Positions 30,516 through 39,413 of a stretch of 64,000 nt of DNA are shown here, in pieces. Made by a program: the position numbers and the translations under genes. The first letter of the stretch is position 1, and every line of letters starts with the position of its first letter. The notes below the pieces were generated by a model. The model was not told the origin of the DNA, ran no database searches, and saw only the letters and a list, made by a program, of their open reading frames with translations. Source of the DNA: Providencia huaxiensis (GTDB lineage Bacteria > Pseudomonadota > Gammaproteobacteria > Enterobacterales > Enterobacteriaceae); the NCBI RefSeq assembly GCF_002843235.3, contig NZ_CP031123.2, forward strand, positions 2,976,001 through 3,040,000. The letters run 5' to 3'.

Positions 30516-30893
30516 CTATGGCGATAAGATACGGTAAATAGTCTTAAAATGCAATAATTAGCCGTTATTGTTTTATCGTTATTTTTTTACATTAAAAGAT
30601 AAATTAACCAGTATATTTCGCATACTCTGAGAAAAAAAACAGGCTAAACGCCGTTTTTAAGCACTTTACATCGTTACATACCACACGATAAATTGTAAAA
30701 ATAAACCAAAACTTAAATGAATTCTAAAAATAAGCTTAAAATTTGCTGTTTAGTTATTTTCTGTTTTGTTAAAGTGAGCGTGCTTTACACTAACAGCCTG
30801 AGGAAACACTACTTTCACTTTGGCATTCACTTAATCCATTTCTCCCTGCCCAACAACAAGTTTGTTGCTGTTATTGCCGTTTAGGAAACATTA
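30516..30893. other. Divergent alx/yqjA promoter region
   Basis: This stretch lies upstream of both the alx leader (leftward) and yqjA (rightward). It is AT-rich and has no credible gene. It must hold both promoters; I could not assign the boxes with confidence. Confidence 0.5.
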
Positions 30894-31562
30894 ATGGAAT
30901 TAGTTAAAGAACTTTTTTTCGCCCTTTGGCACCAAGATTATGTCACCTTATCTAACCCTGCGTTAGTGTGGTCGATTTACTTCATGCTGTTCGCTATCTT
31001 GTTTCTTGAAAACGGGGTATTGCCTGCAGCGTTTTTACCTGGTGATAGCTTATTGATTTTAGTTGGTGTACTCATCGCTAAAGGCGCGTTAAGTTATCCG
31101 CTCACCATCGTCATTTTAACCGCTGGTGCCAGTTTAGGCTGCTGGGTTGGTTATATACAAGGGCGATGGCTGGGTAACACACGAATTGTTAAAGGCTGGC
31201 TAGCGCACTTACCTGAACACTACCACCAACGCGCTTATGGCTTGTTCCACCGTCATGGCCTCGCTGCCTTATTAATTGGCCGTTTTTTAGCTTTTGTCAG
31301 AACACTACTTCCAACTATCGCAGGCCTTGCAGGCTTGCAAAATGGTCGTTTCCAAGTATTTAATTGGTTAAGTGGCTTACTGTGGGTGTTAATTTTGACT
31401 GCGATTGGTTATGGCTTTGGTAAAAGCCCGATTTTCCTACAATATGAACATCATATTATGAATATTTTGATGTTGATCCCTGTAGGGCTACTGATCCTTG
31501 GCCTAATTGGTAGCATTGCCGTTGTCGTCAAGAAAAAGTTTTCAAATAAAAAAGTAAATTAA
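30894..31562 (+). CDS. yqjA: DedA-family membrane protein YqjA
   Basis: The 222-residue inner-membrane protein has the DedA motifs [20 protein letters not shown] and [19 protein letters not shown], with the conserved acidic and arginine residues needed for proton-dependent function. DedA proteins act in lipid scrambling and membrane homeostasis; E. coli YqjA is needed for alkaline and drug tolerance. In E. coli mzrA follows it directly; here mzrA and yqjC are absent and yqjD comes next. Confidence 0.93.
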   Translation: MELVKELFFALWHQDYVTLSNPALVWSIYFMLFAILFLENGVLPAAFLPGDSLLILVGVLIAKGALSYPLTIVILTAGASLGCWVGYIQGRWLGNTRIVKGWLAHLPEHYHQRAYGLFHRHGLAALLIGRFLAFVRTLLPTIAGLAGLQNGRFQVFNWLSGLLWVLILTAIGYGFGKSPIFLQYEHHIMNILMLIPVGLLILGLIGSIAVVVKKKFSNKKVN

Positions 31563-31570
31563 TCCTCCGT

Positions 31571-31603
31571 GCGGGAACGCCCTGTTCTCGCATTTTCATT
31601 TTT
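31571..31603 (+). terminator. yqjA terminator
   Basis: GCGGGAAC-GCCCT-GTTCTCGC (with a G-U pair) followed by a T-rich tail lies 8 bases after the yqjA stop. Confidence 0.65.
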
Positions 31604-31798
31604 ACTTAATTTTACCTCTCAATATTTCGGCTCACCCCAACAAAGATAAACCACTGAAAATAAAAATATTTTCCTTAATACTGTTTTTTACATTTTTTCT
31701 GAGCCCACAATTTATTGTTGAATAACTCATTGCACTTAATGTAAAAACGGTTATTGTTAATACAGTGAAGTTTCTTTTCTATTGATAGGAGGTTCTAC

Positions 31799-32104
31799 AT
31801 GTCATCAAATCATTCATCAGAAGACCTACGCGCAGAACTCAAAGCGTTAGCTGACTCTCTTGAAGCTGTATTGAATGATACAGGCGAGAAATCGAAAGAA
31901 GAGATTGAAAGCTTGAAATCCAAAGCGAAAGACGCACTTTGCTCATCTCGCGCTAAACTCGGTCAAACGACTGAAAGGATCACTGAACAAACTAAAGAAA
32001 TTGCGGGCCGCGCAGACAACTATGTCAAAGAAAACCCATGGACTGGTATCGGTATCGGTGCTGCTGTTGGTGTGGTTCTTGGCGTACTTCTCGCGAAACG
32101 TTAA
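31799..32104 (+). CDS. yqjD: ElaB/YqjD-family membrane-anchored ribosome-binding protein
   Basis: This 101-residue DUF883 protein is helical and charged for most of its length (ELKALADSLEAVLND, SKEEIESLKSKAKDAL) and ends in a glycine-rich transmembrane segment (GIGIGAAVGVVLGVLLAKR). E. coli YqjD binds ribosomes at the membrane in stationary phase. AGGAGG lies 8 bases before the ATG. It starts a three-gene set with yqjE and yqjK. Confidence 0.92.
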   Translation: MSSNHSSEDLRAELKALADSLEAVLNDTGEKSKEEIESLKSKAKDALCSSRAKLGQTTERITEQTKEIAGRADNYVKENPWTGIGIGAAVGVVLGVLLAKR

Positions 32105-32110
32105 TGACTT

Positions 32111-32518
32111 ATGGAACAAAATCAACAACGTCAGGGCCCCGGTAAAGGGGTCCTTGAAATACTACAGCGTATCGCGAGTATCACCGTTAATATTGTTGAA
32201 ACTCGCCTTCAGCTCATTGCTGTTGAGCTTGAAGAAGAAAAAGTTAATTTTATCCAACTGCTATTGTTAGTTGGGCTAGCGCTTCTTTTTACTGCTTTTG
32301 GTCTAATGTGTCTAATTGGACTCATTTTTTGGTCTGTAGACCCTATTTATCGTTATCAAGCCCTGGCGATAACAACAGGATGTTTAGTTCTACTCGCCAT
32401 TATTTTTGCTATTTGGGCTCTCAAAAAAGCGAAACAATCTACCTTATTGAGCTCCACACGGGAGCAATTAAGTCAAGATGCAAGTGCATTAGCAGGTAAG
32501 GATAATGACCAGAAATAA
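32111..32518 (+). CDS. yqjE: Phage-holin-superfamily membrane protein YqjE
   Basis: The 135-residue protein has an N-terminal amphipathic stretch (LQRIASITVNIVETRLQLIAVELEEEK) and two transmembrane helices (about 52-75 and 83-105), the pattern of the YqjE family. Its cellular role is not known. It starts 6 bases after yqjD and overlaps yqjK by 14 bases, so the three are translated together. Confidence 0.9.
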   Translation: MEQNQQRQGPGKGVLEILQRIASITVNIVETRLQLIAVELEEEKVNFIQLLLLVGLALLFTAFGLMCLIGLIFWSVDPIYRYQALAITTGCLVLLAIIFAIWALKKAKQSTLLSSTREQLSQDASALAGKDNDQK

Positions 32519-32804
32519 ACGCCAATTACTTGCCGCAAAAAAACAGCGATTACTCAACAGAATTGAGCAGCAACGGAGCGACCTTGCTGCAAGTTCTGAA
32601 GATTGGCTACATGTGACAGCCCCTTATGACCGCACATGGAAAACCTTGGTTACCTTCCGCCCTTTATTTATTGCGGCAACAGGCCTGCTTTCAATTTATT
32701 CACTGAAAAGACCACAGCGCATACTCCAATTAGGGAAAAAAGCCTTCACGATGTGGGGCATAGCCAGAACAATTCAAAGTACGATCAATGCAGGAAAGAA
32801 ATAG
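32505..32804 (+). CDS. yqjK: YqjK-like protein
   Basis: A basic 99-residue protein with a charged N-terminus (NKRQLLAAKKQRLLNRIEQQRSDLA) and a short hydrophobic segment in the middle, matching the YqjK family by composition and by its position overlapping the end of yqjE. Function unknown. Confidence 0.85.
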   Translation: MTRNKRQLLAAKKQRLLNRIEQQRSDLAASSEDWLHVTAPYDRTWKTLVTFRPLFIAATGLLSIYSLKRPQRILQLGKKAFTMWGIARTIQSTINAGKK

Positions 32805-33042
32805 TTTCAATTAAAATCAATATGTTAAATTAAACCTCTTCACTTTAGCTAGTTCCTCCTCCATCTCCATTCAATTTTTTTGACTATCTTTGTTAATAAG
32901 CTTTGCTTTTTATTGAAAAAGCAAATGACTACTATAAGTCCATCAAATGTTTTCTTGCCTATTTGTGCTGAAAACAACATTACAAAGCGACACATATCGC
33001 AAATAATTTATATTTAATGGCTTATTAGTCTGGAGAATCTTA

Positions 33043-33438
33043 ATGAAAAATTTAGAAAGTGGTGCGGTATTGTTAGCTCGTATTATGATGCCAATTCTGT
33101 TCATTGTTGCTGGGTATGGAAAACTGGGAGATGCATACGCAGGAACACAGCAATACATGCAAGCAATGGGTGTTCCAGGCTTTTTATTACCGCTAACCAT
33201 TTTATTAGAACTTGGTGGTGGCCTAGCCATTCTGTTCGGTTTCTTAACTCGAACTGTGGCCCTATTTACTGCAGGCTTTACCGTATTAACGGCGCTACTG
33301 TTCCATATCGACTTTAGCGTGGCACCAAATAGCTTAATGTTTATGAAAAACTTTACTATTGCAGGCGGTTTCTTACTGTTAGCTGTGACTGGCCCAGGGA
33401 AATTTAGTATTGACCATTTATTAAATAAAAAATGGTAA
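33043..33438 (+). CDS. yqjF: DoxX-family membrane protein (YqjF-like)
   Basis: The 131-residue protein has four hydrophobic helices and DoxX-family features (ARIMMPILFIVAGYGKLGD at the N-terminus, GVPGFLLPLTILLELGGGLAILFG in the second helix). It lies at the position of E. coli yqjF after yqjDEK. The precise function is unknown; related proteins have been linked to small-molecule reduction. GGAGAA precedes the ATG. Confidence 0.85.
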   Translation: MKNLESGAVLLARIMMPILFIVAGYGKLGDAYAGTQQYMQAMGVPGFLLPLTILLELGGGLAILFGFLTRTVALFTAGFTVLTALLFHIDFSVAPNSLMFMKNFTIAGGFLLLAVTGPGKFSIDHLLNKKW

Positions 33439-33489
33439 CTCCGATTTCATTATCACCCTTATTGATTTAGTTTATTTTTGTCCAATTTG

Positions 33490-33514
33490 TACCTCCTTCG
33501 GGAGGTATTTTTTT
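33490..33514 (+). terminator. DoxX gene terminator
   Basis: TACCTCC-TTCG-GGAGGTA followed by seven T residues is a textbook UUCG-capped intrinsic terminator, 51 bases after the stop codon. Confidence 0.85.
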
Positions 33515-33599
33515 GCCTAAAATAAAGGTTTTGGCTCAGCTAAAGGAAATTTATTTGGGTAAGGAGTTTTCAGTTATTGTTTTAGGGGGCTGCATAATC

Positions 33600-33957
33600 A
33601 AACCTTACTCGTAAACTCTAAATAGTTTGAGTTGTAGGTAGGCGGCAAATGAGTCTCAATTTATTTTTTCAGCTACGGGCTAACTTTTAAATAATTCGTG
33701 CTACAACTGAGCTATGACTGAGATAGTTTTACTCTTTTGAACCGCTACCAGCAAACCCTACTCGTAAACTCTAAATAGTTTGAGTTGTAGGTAGGCAGCA
33801 AATGAGTCTCAATTTATTTTTTCAGCTACGGGCTAACTTCTAAATAATTCGTGCTACAACTGAGCTATGACTGAGATAGTTTTACTCTTTTGAATCGCTA
33901 CCAGCAAACCTTACTCGTAAACTCTAAATAGTTTGAGTTGTAGGTAGGCGGCAAATT
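33600..33957. repeat. 153-bp tandem repeat, 2.3 copies
   Basis: A unit of 153 bp beginning AAACCTTACTCG occurs at 33600-33752 and 33753-33905 with only a few substitutions, and a third partial copy starts at 33906 and diverges near 33956. The first 55 bases of each unit match the left arm of the ERIC-type element that follows, so the tandem array seems to have grown from an ERIC end. It contains no open frame of note. Confidence 0.9.
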
Positions 33958-34040
33958 GAGTCATCCCGTGAGCATACATAAGTATGTGACTCGGGTGACT
34001 CAATGAAGCCAACACCCCTACGGCTCAAAATATAACGAGT
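33918..34040. repeat. ERIC-type intergenic repeat
   Basis: The stretch contains the ERIC core features: GAGCATACATAAGTATGTGACTCGGGTGA (shown here as the dyad around CATACATAAGTATG), then CAATGAAGCCAACA and a closing arm CTCAAAATATAACGAG complementary in part to the opening ACTCTAAATAGTTTGAG. It ends at the yhaJ stop codon. ERIC elements are about 127-bp imperfect palindromes that are transcribed in intergenic regions of enterobacteria. Confidence 0.75.
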
Positions 34041-34934
34041 TTACACTCTAAATAATTTGGGGATCTCTCGGAGACACCACGACTTAGCCTCCCCCATACT
34101 ATCTCTACGCCACGCCATAATAATATTCGTCTCATGGCTGAACTCAGCGCCAACCACCTTCAAACGCCCTTCACGAATATCTTGCTCAACCATTGGGTAC
34201 GGCATCGTCGCAACACCAAGGCCGGCCAACAGTGCATTGTGTTTATCTTCAATCGTCGACACCGTTAATCGTTGTTGCTTATCCAACAACTGCACCGTTA
34301 TCACAGGCCGCTCACGTGCGGTATCAGCCACTGCGATCCCACGGTACTTCACTCGAGTCGCATCAGATAACGGTTCTGGCTCTTGGTGAATGGGATGATC
34401 CGGACTCGCCACGTAAATATGATTAATGGTATATAACGATTTAGAGTTAATCTCTGAAGATGATCGGAAATGCATATCAGGGGCAATCACGATATCCGCT
34501 TTACCACTTTCAAGGCGCTCCCATGCGCCCGCTAAAACCTCAGTAATTAAAGATAACTGTGTTTCTGATTTTTCCGCCAATCGTTCCACCAGCGGAAAAA
34601 GAGAATGAGCAGGAACTAGCGCCTCGCACACGATGGTTAAATGCGTTTCCCATCCTTTTGCCAGGGCTTCTGCATCAGATGTTAGCTTATCAGCGGCTTC
34701 AAGTAGGATCCTCCCTCTATCAAGTAACATCCTACCGACATTAGTAAACTTAGTTCTATGCCCTGAACGGTCAAATAAAATGACATCGAGCTCTTCTTCT
34801 AATTTTTGCATGGTATAACTCAGCGCAGAAGGAACTCGCCCCAATTCTTCAGCGGCTGCAGCAAAACTACCACGGCGGTCGATTGCATCCATAACCCTTA
34901 ATGATTCAAGTGTTAATGCTCTCTCTTTACTCAT
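34041..34934 (-). CDS. yhaJ: LysR-family regulator YhaJ
   Basis: The 297-residue protein has an N-terminal winged HTH (LESLRVMDAIDRRGSFAAAAEELGRVPSALSYTMQKLEEEL) and a LysR substrate domain. It is very similar to E. coli YhaJ throughout, including the end KSWCLREIPKLF. E. coli YhaJ responds to aromatic compounds and has been tied to virulence control. It is divergent from the pirin gene yhaK, its usual neighbour and likely target. Confidence 0.95.
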   Translation of the reverse strand: MSKERALTLESLRVMDAIDRRGSFAAAAEELGRVPSALSYTMQKLEEELDVILFDRSGHRTKFTNVGRMLLDRGRILLEAADKLTSDAEALAKGWETHLTIVCEALVPAHSLFPLVERLAEKSETQLSLITEVLAGAWERLESGKADIVIAPDMHFRSSSEINSKSLYTINHIYVASPDHPIHQEPEPLSDATRVKYRGIAVADTARERPVITVQLLDKQQRLTVSTIEDKHNALLAGLGVATMPYPMVEQDIREGRLKVVGAEFSHETNIIMAWRRDSMGEAKSWCLREIPKLFRV

Positions 34935-35058
34935 GAAGCTTCTCTTTCAGGAAATTTGAACAAGGGAAACAGATTAACTGGCTAACAATTCAACGTCCAG
35001 CTATTTATTATAACAATAGATTATTAACTTATTTATTTTCGATAGGGGGTTAACCATT

Positions 35059-35760
35059 ATGATGATACTAAGACCCGCTAATCATTGCGGCAAAGCTGAT
35101 TATGGTTGGCTACAAGCGCGTTATTCCTTTTCATTTGGTCATTATTTTGACCCAGACTTTATGGGTTTTAAAACACTCAGAGTGCTGAATCAAGAAGTTA
35201 TCGCGCCACAAAATGCATTACAGCCAAGAACCTACCCACATGTCGATATCTTAAATATCATCCTAAAAGGGCATGCGGAGTATCGTGATAGCTCAGGTAA
35301 TACTATCCAAGCGAATGAAGGTGAATGTGTGCGTTTTTCACCGCGCCCAGACCTCAGCTACAGTGAACAAAATGTGTGTCCCAAAACACCGCTAACGCGT
35401 TTACAGCTCTGGCTAAATGCTTGCCCACAGCAAGAATCGTTACCTTTGCAAAAAATAACCATTAATGAAAATGAGAACAAACTTATCGCATCTCCTGACG
35501 GGGAGGAACAAAGTATTCAATTACGTCAACAAATTTGGATCACCCAAATTCATTTGGCAGCCAATGAGTCATCATCGATAACGCTAAAAGGAAGGAACTC
35601 ATTCCTTCAATCTATACATGGTGGAGCAACATTGCGTACACCAAAAGGCGAGCAGTTAGGAATGAATTGCAATGACGGGGCGTTTATCCAAGACGATAAT
35701 CAAGTCATCATTAGTGCAGATAAACCGTTTAGAGGCCTGTTAATCGACCTTGGGGAATAA
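35059..35760 (+). CDS. yhaK: Pirin-family protein YhaK
   Basis: This 233-residue bicupin aligns end to end with E. coli YhaK (RPANHCGKADYGWLQARYSFSFGHYFDP near the start and FRGLLIDLGE at the end). The N-terminal cupin keeps the PRTYPHVDILN region; YhaK-type pirins lack a full metal site. It is thought to respond to oxidative or nitrosative stress. It is divergently transcribed from yhaJ. Two adjacent ATGs follow AGGGGG; either may be used. Confidence 0.92.
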   Translation: MMILRPANHCGKADYGWLQARYSFSFGHYFDPDFMGFKTLRVLNQEVIAPQNALQPRTYPHVDILNIILKGHAEYRDSSGNTIQANEGECVRFSPRPDLSYSEQNVCPKTPLTRLQLWLNACPQQESLPLQKITINENENKLIASPDGEEQSIQLRQQIWITQIHLAANESSSITLKGRNSFLQSIHGGATLRTPKGEQLGMNCNDGAFIQDDNQVIISADKPFRGLLIDLGE

Positions 35761-35786
35761 AAACTCCCCCCTTCCAGCTATAACAG

Positions 35787-35820
35787 CATGAATTTTGCGA
35801 ACGGATTCGCAAATTTCATG
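35787..35820. repeat. 34-bp near-perfect palindrome between yhaK and the PRD regulator
   Basis: CATGAATTTTGCGAA and TTCGCAAATTTCATG flank a 4-base centre (CGGA), with one mismatch. It lacks a T-run and so is not a classical terminator. It lies about 17 bases before a TTGACA hexamer, so it may be an operator for the following regulator gene. Confidence 0.55.
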
Positions 35821-35934
35821 ATTTACATATCCTACATATTGACACGCTTGTGTTAGAGTCCTGCCATTAGCGAGCAAAAAACACGTAATTTTCTTGCTCA
35901 AATGCTTTTTTGTTTTGATTTTAAAGGTGTTTCC

Positions 35935-37872
35935 GTGGCTCTATTCACTCAACAGCGACATAATCAAATTTTTGCTCAAATTCTTAATGAGGTTGTGCCT
36001 CAAGACGAATTAGCAAAAAATTTTTCGGTTTCTACTCGAACTATTCGTTCTGATATCAATGAAATCAATGAATTGATACAGCCATATAGTGCACATATTG
36101 TGTATGAGCGAGGTCGTGGTTACCGATTGAAAATTGAAGATGAAGCCCTATTTGCCACTTTTACGCAGCAAAATGATGAAGACAATCATATTCCTCGTAC
36201 GAGCAAAGAGCGCATTGATGCGCTGCTATTAAAGCTCTTAATGCTATCACTCCCCGTAAAGCTTGATGATATCGCTGAAGAGTGGTTTATCAGCCGCGGT
36301 ACATTACAGCAAGATATGGGCGCAGTGCGAGAACAGCTTCAAAAATACCAAATTGCGTTAGAAAGTATTCCTCATCAAGGCATTCGTTTAAACGGTAGCG
36401 AGTGGGCGGTTCGAGCTTGTATGACCGAAACTTTATGGCGTCGTTATTCCGCACAGATAACGCCTGATTTAACCACTTTCCGCCCTGATTGCCTTGATAA
36501 TTTAGACCTGACATACATCGATAAAGTTTTGCATAACAGTATGAATCGCTTTGATATTCGTATTAGTAATGAAGGGCATTTGTACTTGGTTTTTAATTGT
36601 GCAGTCACTATTTTACGTATCACTCGCGGCCATGAACTCACCACTGCTGTCAAAGATGATGACAGTGAAGAAGCAATCCGCAAAGCCTGTGGTGAAATAT
36701 CTAAAGGATTAATCTACTTCCTTGGTAATGACCTTTCAGGGGCAGAACTTAGCTATTTACATGACCAAATTATCGCCCAACGCATTAGTCACCAAGACTC
36801 TAGCACGCAAAAAAATGGAACGCATAATGAGCTATGCGAATATATTTTAAATTATATTAATGAATTATATAATTATGATTTGCGTAATGATGAAAAACTC
36901 AAAAAAGATCTCAATACGCATCTCGCTGCGTTGATTACTCGCTTGCAATACCATATTTCCACACCAAATCCATTACTTTCTGATATTAAACAATATTATC
37001 CTTTTGCCTATGATGTCACACTGAGCGCGTTGACCAGTGCCAGCAAGCAGTTACTCCCTCATCCAATCAGCGAGGACGAATTAGGTTATTTAGCGGTGCA
37101 TATCGGTGTCAGTCTTGAAAGAAATTATGGCGCAGGCTCAATACGACAAACGGAAGTACTGGTGGTAACAGATGCAGGAAACTCCACGTTTCGCGTGGTT
37201 GAATCTAAAATCATGCGTGAATTTCCACAGCTCAAATTTAGCCGAGGGTTAACGTTACAAGAGTACGAGTCCTTGGATGAAGTCTCTGAAGATTTCGTCA
37301 TTACCACGGTGCGAATTTCAGAGAAAAACAAGCCTGTCATTAAAATCGCGCCTTTTCCGACCCCCTATCAGCTAGAGCAAGTTGGCCGCCTCGCCATGGT
37401 TGACCAAACTCGCCCTTATATTATCGAGCGTTTTTTTGATGAACGGTTCTTCATGGTCATTAATGAAAAAATTAGCCAAGAAGCGCTCTTTCAAATGGTT
37501 TGCCATAAATTACAGCAAGAAGGCTATGTCACACCCGATTTTTACCCTTCACTGCAAGAGCGTGAGTCAATTGTTTCCACATTGCTCGGGGAAGGCATTG
37601 CATTGCCCCACTCTTTAGGGCTACTTGCCAATAAAACGGTAGTTGCAACCGTTGTCGCCCCCAAAGGCATTGAGTGGAATAAAGAAACCAAAGAGAACGC
37701 TTATGTCATTTTCTTACTCGCGATAAGTAAAACAGACTATGAAGAAGCAATGGCTATTTATGATTTATTCGTTACCTTTGTAAAAGAAAAAACGACTCGT
37801 CGCTTAGTCAGTGTCAAAAATTTCAATGAATTCCAGGTGATAGCTAAAGATAGCTTAGCGCGTATCCTTTAA
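35935..37872 (+). CDS. BglG/MtlR-type PRD transcriptional activator
   Basis: This regulator of about 645 residues has an N-terminal HTH (VPQDELAKNFSVSTRTIRSDINEINELI), a second Mga-like HTH (LDDIAEEWFISRGTLQQDMGAVREQL), two PRD domains with histidines (the second contains LGYLAVHIGVSLER), an EIIB-like domain (TEVLVVTDAGNSTFRVVESKIMREFP) and a C-terminal EIIA-like domain with the phospho-His motif GIALPHS. The EIIB-like loop has no cysteine. PTS phosphorylation should therefore control it. A GTG at 35935 preceded by AAAGG gives the family-like MALFTQQR start; an ATG at 35902 is an alternative. It probably controls the operon starting at 38355. Confidence 0.88.
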   Translation: MALFTQQRHNQIFAQILNEVVPQDELAKNFSVSTRTIRSDINEINELIQPYSAHIVYERGRGYRLKIEDEALFATFTQQNDEDNHIPRTSKERIDALLLKLLMLSLPVKLDDIAEEWFISRGTLQQDMGAVREQLQKYQIALESIPHQGIRLNGSEWAVRACMTETLWRRYSAQITPDLTTFRPDCLDNLDLTYIDKVLHNSMNRFDIRISNEGHLYLVFNCAVTILRITRGHELTTAVKDDDSEEAIRKACGEISKGLIYFLGNDLSGAELSYLHDQIIAQRISHQDSSTQKNGTHNELCEYILNYINELYNYDLRNDEKLKKDLNTHLAALITRLQYHISTPNPLLSDIKQYYPFAYDVTLSALTSASKQLLPHPISEDELGYLAVHIGVSLERNYGAGSIRQTEVLVVTDAGNSTFRVVESKIMREFPQLKFSRGLTLQEYESLDEVSEDFVITTVRISEKNKPVIKIAPFPTPYQLEQVGRLAMVDQTRPYIIERFFDERFFMVINEKISQEALFQMVCHKLQQEGYVTPDFYPSLQERESIVSTLLGEGIALPHSLGLLANKTVVATVVAPKGIEWNKETKENAYVIFLLAISKTDYEEAMAIYDLFVTFVKEKTTRRLVSVKNFNEFQVIAKDSLARIL

Positions 37873-38026
37873 TTTGATAGCAACTTCCACTTTTTAGCGG
37901 AAAAGAGGAGGTTGCTGATTTTTACGTGATCCTAAGCACAACTCTCACAAATATTTTCCTATCCTAAACGGCCTGTTTTACACACAAAACGACTAAGTGG
38001 AAGCAATTACAACTAATGTAAAATAA

Positions 38027-38257
38027 TTTCCATTTATAATTTCCACTTTCATTTCCAGTCCATTTTTTTATTTCCATTTTTTAGTTAAAAAAATAATCAA
38101 TTGATAAATAACATATTTTATTCACAGTATTGTTATTTTTATCCTTTTTAGAGAGTTGATTAATGTCAATTTTTCCACTTAATTTCCAAATAGAACAAAA
38201 AACACACCAAATATACACTCGTTAGCTTCCAAACAATTTCCACTTACAAGTGGAAAT
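38027..38257. promoter_or_regulatory. TTTCCA motif cluster and palindrome upstream of the PRD/DUF operon
   Basis: The 480-base gap between regulator and operon holds eight copies of TTTCCA or its complement (starts 38027, 38040, 38052, 38071, 38172, 38183, 38237 and, inverted, 38251), plus CTTCCA at 38226. Two of them form a perfect 10-2-10 palindrome at 38236-38257 with half-site ATTTCCACTT. This looks like a multi-site operator for the adjacent PRD activator. I see no equally clear promoter boxes. Confidence 0.65.
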
Positions 38258-38354
38258 TCCCTGCCTGCAAAAAATACGAATAAGCGTCTAATGTATAAGA
38301 CATGAAGGAACAGAGTAGTCTAACTTGCAATATTACTTTGGATTTTAAATAGTT

Positions 38355-38693
38355 ATGAGTGAATCAGTTGTCGTTTTTAAAATGTTAGAACATAACCTTG
38401 ATATTGATGAGGTGACACAAAAACTGCTAGCAGTGATTACTGACTGGCTCAAGCAGGAGGGCTGCTATACCACAGATGTACAACAACAAATGTTGGAGTC
38501 TCATTTACGTGCCATGGTCGGTAGAGCAAAAACGGGTGAAGCCTTACCAGAAGTCGATATCAGCCTATTCGATGAAATTTCTGAACATTCGATTACGCTC
38601 GCACAACGGGTCGTTGACACACTTCCCGGTTTAGCACCTGAAGAGACCTATTTACTCTCTGTTCACTTTGAAGTCGCACGTTCAAATGATTAA
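38355..38693 (+). CDS. Stand-alone PRD-domain protein (EF_0829-type)
   Basis: The 112-residue protein is a single PTS-regulation-domain fold with no DNA-binding part. It has EHNLDIDEVTQKLLAVITDWLKQEG, a conserved SHLRAMVGRAKTGEALP segment and LLSVHFEVA near the C-terminus; the two histidines are candidate phosphorylation sites. From memory it matches the PRD protein family that opens the EF_0829-EF_0839-type gene cluster of Enterococcus and Aeromonas. It is the first gene of the operon and may sense PTS flux for the regulator or the transporter. Confidence 0.8.
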   Translation: MSESVVVFKMLEHNLDIDEVTQKLLAVITDWLKQEGCYTTDVQQQMLESHLRAMVGRAKTGEALPEVDISLFDEISEHSITLAQRVVDTLPGLAPEETYLLSVHFEVARSND

Positions 38694-38725
38694 TTACTAA
38701 TTTTGTAGGATTTGGAGAATATTTT

Positions 38726-39091
38726 ATGAAACAGATAGTTGTTGTTATCGGTGACCGTTTAGGTAAAGGCCAAAAAGTGGCTGCAGGTGTTGAAGCTGCC
38801 GGTGGTAAAGCTGTTGTTGTTCCGGGTGTCGCTGCTGACATGAAACTCGGTGATGTCATGAACGCAGAGCAAGCTGATTTAGGTATCTCATTTTGTGGTA
38901 GTGGTGGCGCTGGCGCAATTACCGCTCAAACGAAATATGGCTATAAAGCTCGCTATGGGATGCGCTCTATTGAAGAGGGAGAAACCGCGATTGCAGACGG
39001 TTGCAATGTATTAGGTTTCGGTTTTATGGACAAGGAAGAGTTAGGCGAGCGCTTGGTAAAAGCATTCAATAAAAAATACGGCAACGCTTAA
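38726..39091 (+). CDS. DUF2620 (YhfU-like) small protein with Cys-Gly-rich loop
   Basis: This 121-residue alpha/beta protein begins MKQIVVVIGDRLGKGQKVAAGVE and has the striking loop ISFCGSGGAGAITAQ with Cys57. It belongs to the DUF2620/YhfU group. The fold pattern and single loop cysteine invite comparison with PTS EIIB proteins, but this is inference. It lies 32 bases after the PRD gene with GGAG before the ATG, and its TAA shares one base with the next ATG. Confidence 0.8.
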   Translation: MKQIVVVIGDRLGKGQKVAAGVEAAGGKAVVVPGVAADMKLGDVMNAEQADLGISFCGSGGAGAITAQTKYGYKARYGMRSIEEGETAIADGCNVLGFGFMDKEELGERLVKAFNKKYGNA

Positions 39092-39387
39092 TGAAAAAAT
39101 CTATCGAAACGGTTGTGCGGGTAACAGGGCAAGGCGACACTAAGCAAAAAGCGATAGCTGACGCCTTAAATTCAATTCAAAAAACCGTACTTAAAAACAG
39201 CACAGACATCATCCTACGGATAGAACCAAAGGATGTTGAAGTGATTAGTGCTCACTCTCATTCGCGGACAGAAAAATTTCTCTTTCTCTTTTTGCCACGC
39301 AAACGTGAACATTTTCGTGTTGTACTCGACGTTTCGCTGGATGTCACTTTACTTTCTGTCAACGAAATACCATTTACAGAACAATAA
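39091..39387 (+). CDS. DUF4312 family protein
   Basis: The 98-residue protein has a dodecin-like start (VVRVTGQGDTKQKAIADALNSIQKTV) and then beta-rich segments including EKFLFLFLPRKREHFRVVLDVSLDV. It matches the EF_0831-type DUF4312 family by length and neighbours. Its start codon overlaps the preceding stop by one base, showing tight coupling to the DUF2620 protein. The biochemical role is unknown. Confidence 0.8.
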   Translation: MKKSIETVVRVTGQGDTKQKAIADALNSIQKTVLKNSTDIILRIEPKDVEVISAHSHSRTEKFLFLFLPRKREHFRVVLDVSLDVTLLSVNEIPFTEQ

Positions 39388-39413
39388 TAGCAATCAGGTC
39401 TGGAGTTAATTCC

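Noticed and set aside
33600..33957. Possible CRISPR array
   Set aside because: The repeat period is 153 bp with no unique spacers and no cas genes; it is a plain tandem duplication.
35902..35934. ATG start 11 codons upstream for the PRD activator
   Set aside because: No ribosome-binding site precedes it, and the added residues (MLFCFDFKGVS) are not family-like; the GTG at 35935 follows AAAGG.
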